NCBI GenBank assembly: GCA_943355045.1
Contig: CALRDY010000008.1
Span: 1 to 13,019, forward strand
DNA: 13,019 bases
DNA from: Candidatus Nomurabacteria bacterium
GTDB lineage: Bacteria; Patescibacteriota; Minisyncoccia; Phycocordibacterales; Phycocordibacteraceae
Reading direction: 5' to 3'
Shown piece by piece: positions 10,077 to 13,019 of the stretch. The position numbers were made by a program, and so were the translations under genes. Position 1 is the stretch's first letter, and every line of letters starts with the position of its first letter. Below the pieces are notes generated by a model that was given only the letters and a program-made list of their open reading frames with translations, was not told the origin of the DNA and ran no database searches.

Positions 10077-11813
10077 TCATGCTGGGGTGGTGGTCGCGAA
10101 GCCCCGATCGGGCGGTACCGCGTAATAGTCGATGAGAAAGTGCACCAGGTCAAGGAAGGTCGTGCCGAGCGTATCCGACGCATACGTGACGTTCTGAGGG
10201 TCATTCGTATAGAGCAATATGATGAATCGCGGATTATACGCAGGGAAAAACCCGACAAAAGAATGGAAATACCGGTCTGAGTGATACCCGCCACGGCCGT
10301 CGGTCAGCTGCGCCGTGCCGGTCTTCGCCGCGACCGACATGGTGGGAATCTTCGCTTTGCCGTTCTCGAGCTTTTCATCGACGACCGCCGTCATCATCTC
10401 CGCCGTCGCACGCGCGGCGGAGGCGGAAAAGACAGGAGTCTTCTGATTCCAGTCGAGCGTCCGTTCTATGCCGGACTTGAGGCGTATCGCGCTCACGAGG
10501 TGCGGCTGCACCATCACGCCGCCATTGGCGAGCGCGCCGAGCGCGCGAATCATCTGTACGGGAGTTATCGCGATCCCCTGCCCATACGCCGCGGTGTCGT
10601 AGCCGATCTGCTGCGGCTTCGAAAGATTGCCGATGAGCGAACGGCCCTCGCTCGGGAGATCGATGCCGGTCTTCGTCCCGAACAGCGTCGTGAAGTAGGT
10701 ACGGAATTTTTCCTGACCGAGCTCGGTCGCTATCCACGCCGCGCCGAGATTCAGCGACTGCACGATGATCTGCTTCATCGGAATGACGCCGCGCGCCTTC
10801 AAGTCCCAGTTACAGATCTTTGCTGTGTTTACCGTGATGCAGCCGGTATCGGTATAGGTCGTCTCCGGCGTGATGACTCCTGCATCAAGCCCGGCGGTCA
10901 TCGTGAGCGGCTTCATGATGGAACCGAACTCATGCACATGCTCCACGAGCGGATTCCCGAGCAGCACCGGGTCGACCGTCTGCCGGTTATTCGCGTCATA
11001 GGTAGGATAGGTCACGAGCGCCAAAATCTCGCCGGTCGCGGGGTCCATGATGATGCCGCCTGATTCGCGGCTCGAGTACCGCGCATTCACTTTCGCGATA
11101 TCGTTCTCGAGCCGCGTCTGCACCTCTGGCTCAATCGTCGTCACGATATCGCCCTCGCGCGCATCTTTCGCAGACACAAGTAGGTTGCCGACATTGGAGA
11201 AGAGCTCTGCGAAGAAATTCTTGTAGAGCGCATCGCCGGAACGCGACAGCTGGCTGTCGTACGACGCTTCAAGGCCGGTCCGCCCGGCAAGCGTATCGCC
11301 TGATCCGTAGGAAACGGTGCCTATCGACTGCGCGGCGAGCGAAGCACCCGGGTAGTACCGCCAGCGCTCGCGTAAAACCTGCACGCCGGGAATGGCCCGA
11401 CCGGAAAGCTCTTTCCCTTTCTCATCGGAGAGATGACGTGCAACCTCGATGTAGACTCGCGACTTCTTCGCGGCGGCGGCGAGAAATGCGTCATGCGAGA
11501 TGGCAGAGGGCGCGACGGCAGCTATCGCCGCATATGCGGCTTCCGGATCAGTGAGCGTCTGCGGATTTATCGCGACAAGGAAGCCGGTCGCGAGGGTCGC
11601 GGCGGAGATGAGTGTGCTGTCTTTGCGCGTAAGATAGATCGAACCGCGATCGAAGAGGCCGCTGCCGCCGGAAGAAAACTGCCGGTCGGCTTTCTGCGCG
11701 TACTCTTCGCCATGCACGATCTGTATGAAATAGAGCCGTACGAGGATGACGACCGCAGCGCACACGATGAGCGAGAGGATGAGACGGATACGTGAACGAA
11801 ACTGTGCGCGCAT
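10077..11813 (-). CDS. ftsI: Division-specific class B penicillin-binding protein (FtsI/PBP2 type)
   Basis: This is a 578-aa protein. One N-terminal transmembrane helix (10-30) is followed by a dimerisation/pedestal domain (about 40-225, with the FDRGSIYL and RYYPGASLAAQ features) and the transpeptidase domain. The active motifs are present: SIMK (298-301), S-L-N (353-355) and KTGTA (497-501). The protein cross-links septal peptidoglycan outside the membrane; this follows from the family and its place in the dcw cluster. PASTA domains are absent. The ORF is open to 11840, but the ATG at 11813 is chosen. It sits right after the ATTTCTAACGGG arm, as the murF start does, and gives a typical basic R-A-Q-F-R-S-R-I-R start before the helix. 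The extra 9 codons lie inside the repeat. Confidence 0.95.
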   Translation of the reverse strand: MRAQFRSRIRLILSLIVCAAVVILVRLYFIQIVHGEEYAQKADRQFSSGGSGLFDRGSIYLTRKDSTLISAATLATGFLVAINPQTLTDPEAAYAAIAAVAPSAISHDAFLAAAAKKSRVYIEVARHLSDEKGKELSGRAIPGVQVLRERWRYYPGASLAAQSIGTVSYGSGDTLAGRTGLEASYDSQLSRSGDALYKNFFAELFSNVGNLLVSAKDAREGDIVTTIEPEVQTRLENDIAKVNARYSSRESGGIIMDPATGEILALVTYPTYDANNRQTVDPVLLGNPLVEHVHEFGSIMKPLTMTAGLDAGVITPETTYTDTGCITVNTAKICNWDLKARGVIPMKQIIVQSLNLGAAWIATELGQEKFRTYFTTLFGTKTGIDLPSEGRSLIGNLSKPQQIGYDTAAYGQGIAITPVQMIRALGALANGGVMVQPHLVSAIRLKSGIERTLDWNQKTPVFSASAARATAEMMTAVVDEKLENGKAKIPTMSVAAKTGTAQLTDGRGGYHSDRYFHSFVGFFPAYNPRFIILLYTNDPQNVTYASDTLGTTFLDLVHFLIDYYAVPPDRGFATTTPA

Positions 11814-11928
11814 CCCGTTAGAAATAGAACACGAACGCACTCATCGCGTCGTATCCCACTCGGCTAATGCTGGTAATAGTTTTTGTCATAACATCTTGGA
11901 TGCACAGTGTTCGTGATTTCTAACGGGA
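11812..11928. repeat. Inverted repeat spanning the ftsL-ftsI spacer
   Basis: TCCCGTTAGAAAT (11813-11825) pairs with ATTTCTAACGGGA (11916-11928). After a 4-nt bulge CACGAAC (11830-11836) pairs with GTTCGTG (11909-11915). The core is identical to the repeat at 9995-10076, but the interior is unrelated and longer. The arm again abuts the downstream ATG (ftsI). Confidence 0.88.
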
Positions 11929-11944
11929 CGCATGGATCTCCCTG

Positions 11945-12238
11945 TTAGCGCAGCGCAGTGGAGCTCTTTGCCGGTACGAACACCTTCGCGCGCGGCGCCG
12001 CGTACCCCGCGGCGGCATAATCCGTCTTCGTGATGTGCGCCATCGTCGCGAGATACTGCTGCTCGAGTACCGCTACCGCGGTCCCGTTATTCCTGACCGA
12101 TTGGGAAAACTCGACCGTCAGGGCCGCATAGCTCATCACGACAGCGATGAGCCCGATGTAGGTAACCGCGAGGATCGCAATCGCACCGAAACACAGCGCC
12201 GTCGCCGAATATGGGAGACGATGGGCAAGATTACGCAT
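11945..12238 (-). CDS. FtsL-like small bitopic division protein
   Basis: This 97-aa protein has a short basic cytoplasmic N terminus (MRNLAHRLPYS), one transmembrane helix (about 12-35), and then a helical extracytoplasmic part with a heptad-like stretch (VRNNGTAVAVLEQQYLATMA) and an Ala/Pro tail. The sequence is not distinctive. The call rests on size, single-pass topology and position between rsmH and ftsI, where ftsL lies in many bacteria. The ORF is open to 12334, but the ATG at 12238 overlaps the rsmH stop by 8 nt (ATGCGTAA), a typical coupling overlap, and gives a proper membrane-protein start. FtsL with FtsB and FtsQ activates FtsWI; that role is inferred here. Confidence 0.7.
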   Translation of the reverse strand: MRNLAHRLPYSATALCFGAIAILAVTYIGLIAVVMSYAALTVEFSQSVRNNGTAVAVLEQQYLATMAHITKTDYAAAGYAAPRAKVFVPAKSSTALR

Positions 12239-13019
12239 AGGAAAGCATGGAGGCTGAAACACCGACAGACTCCGTAGCGACGGCGGCCCGCTCGAACACT
12301 CGCAGCTTCGCGCTGCGCGCGCGGCGGTTCGCAAGGATCTCTTCGCGGGTCGGCACGATAGGCTTCCGAGGATTCATCATGCCGAGACCCGTCTCTGCCG
12401 CATCGCGCAAGATACCCTTCACGATACGGTCCTCGATGCTGTGGAACGAAATGATTGCCAATCTCCCGCCGGGAGCGAGCGCGGAGAGCGCGGCCGCGAG
12501 CCCTTCGCGCATCGCGCCGATTTCGTCGTTTGCCGCGATACGAAGCGCCTGAAAGGTCTTGGTCGCAGGATTGATCTTCCGGTCATGATACTGGCGCGGC
12601 GTTCCAGCTTTGATGGCCGCGACGAGCGCACCGGTCGTGAGGATGCGCTCTTTCGAGCGGGCAGCGACGATCGCGCGCGCGATGCCGCGCGCGAAGCGCT
12701 CTTCGCCGTAGGTAAAGATGATGTCGGAAAGTTCCTCTTCCGTAGCGGTATTCACGATGTCAGCCGCCGTCTCGCCGTTCTCGCCATAGGTCATGAGGAG
12801 CGGTTCGTCGTTTTGAAACGAGAAGCCGCGCGGCGCAGCAATCTGGAACCCACTCCAGCCGAGATCGAAAAGCATCTTGTCGACTTGGCCGATGCCGAGC
12901 CGTTCGAGGACACGCGCAAGATTACGGAAATTGTCATTGACCAGATGCGCGACCGGGCGCTCGGTCCGGCGGTCGAGCGCGTACGCCGCACGAGCGCGCT
13001 CGACCGCCGCCGCGTCGGC
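12231..13019 (-). CDS. rsmH: 16S rRNA (cytosine1402-N4)-methyltransferase RsmH, 5' end outside window
   Basis: The frame is open from the right edge to the stop at 12231, giving 262 residues; the first part (about 40-50 aa with the SAM-binding glycine motif) lies beyond 13019. Visible family features in order are an ALDRRTE segment near the edge, NFRNL, VDKMLFDLGWSGFQ (normally DLGVSS), RGFSF and TAADIVNTATEEELSDII. Then come FTYGEERFARGIARAIVAAR, RKINPATKTFQALRIAANDE and GGRLAIISFHSIEDRIVK. The usual LDMRMD is changed to LLMTYG, and DLGVSS to DLGWSG. An internal ATG at 12875 is not the start because family sequence continues upstream. RsmH modifies the ribosomal P site and heads the dcw cluster in many bacteria. 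Confidence 0.94.
   Translation of the reverse strand, partial: ADAAAVERARAAYALDRRTERPVAHLVNDNFRNLARVLERLGIGQVDKMLFDLGWSGFQIAAPRGFSFQNDEPLLMTYGENGETAADIVNTATEEELSDIIFTYGEERFARGIARAIVAARSKERILTTGALVAAIKAGTPRQYHDRKINPATKTFQALRIAANDEIGAMREGLAAALSALAPGGRLAIISFHSIEDRIVKGILRDAAETGLGMMNPRKPIVPTREEILANRRARSAKLRVFERAAVATESVGVSASMLSYA

Noticed and set aside
10281..11063. 260-aa ORF on the + strand opposite ftsI
   Set aside because: Arg/His-rich shadow of a secure penicillin-binding protein gene, with no start signal.
12239..12334. N-terminal extension of the FtsL-like protein to 12334
   Set aside because: It would lie entirely within rsmH and is not membrane-protein-like; the 8-nt overlap start at 12238 is typical coupling.
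13000..13019. ATG at 12875 as start of rsmH
   Set aside because: RsmH family sequence (NFRNL, then VDKMLFDLG) continues in frame to the window edge, so the gene is cut by the window.

Overview
The window looks like a piece of a Candidate Phyla Radiation (Patescibacteria, most likely Parcubacteria) chromosome. This is inferred from several traits: short genes with no Shine-Dalgarno (SD) sequence, a tRNA without encoded CCA, a MurF-type ligase reduced at its N terminus, small orphan membrane proteins, and many genes whose -10 box lies only 6-7 nt before the ATG. Species cannot be named from the sequence alone.

Layout. Positions 23-1490 (+) hold recR, a two-helix membrane protein and an orphan small protein. 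A symmetrical bidirectional terminator (1514-1548) separates these from minus-strand genes: a DEAD-box RNA helicase (1565-2908), ribosomal protein L21 (3064-3381) and a possible 58-aa CxxC protein (3587-3763). Positions 3815-5572 form an accessory patch. There the 3' end of rmuC occurs three times (3815-3892, 4486-4590 and inside the intact gene at 5471-5572), with a RelE/Phd-type toxin-antitoxin pair between copies 1 and 2 and a REP-associated Y1 transposase between copies 2 and 3. rmuC itself (5471-6520, -) is divergent from a YqeY-like gene (6547-7002, +) across a 26-bp gap containing a palindromic -10 box. An 86-aa orphan, a 69-bp palindromic repeat, tRNA-Glu(CTC) and two co-oriented small genes for membrane or exported proteins with Cys/His motifs (7674-8577) follow.

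The right end (8722-13019, -) is a compact division and cell-wall (dcw) cluster read as rsmH, ftsL-like, ftsI, murF. rsmH runs off the window edge. Both spacers flanking ftsI are bounded by the same inverted repeat, ATCCCGTTAGAAAT ... ATTTCTAACGGGA, whose right arm ends directly at the next start codon.

How the genes fit together. rsmH, the FtsL-like protein, FtsI and MurF supply rRNA methylation, divisome and peptidoglycan functions typical of a dcw operon. RecR and RmuC are recombination-linked, while L21, the helicase and the tRNA belong to translation and RNA metabolism. The points most worth a second look are the serial rmuC 3'-end duplications around mobile modules, the shared stop-to-start inverted repeats in the dcw cluster, and the split between leaderless genes and a few SD-bearing orphan genes.
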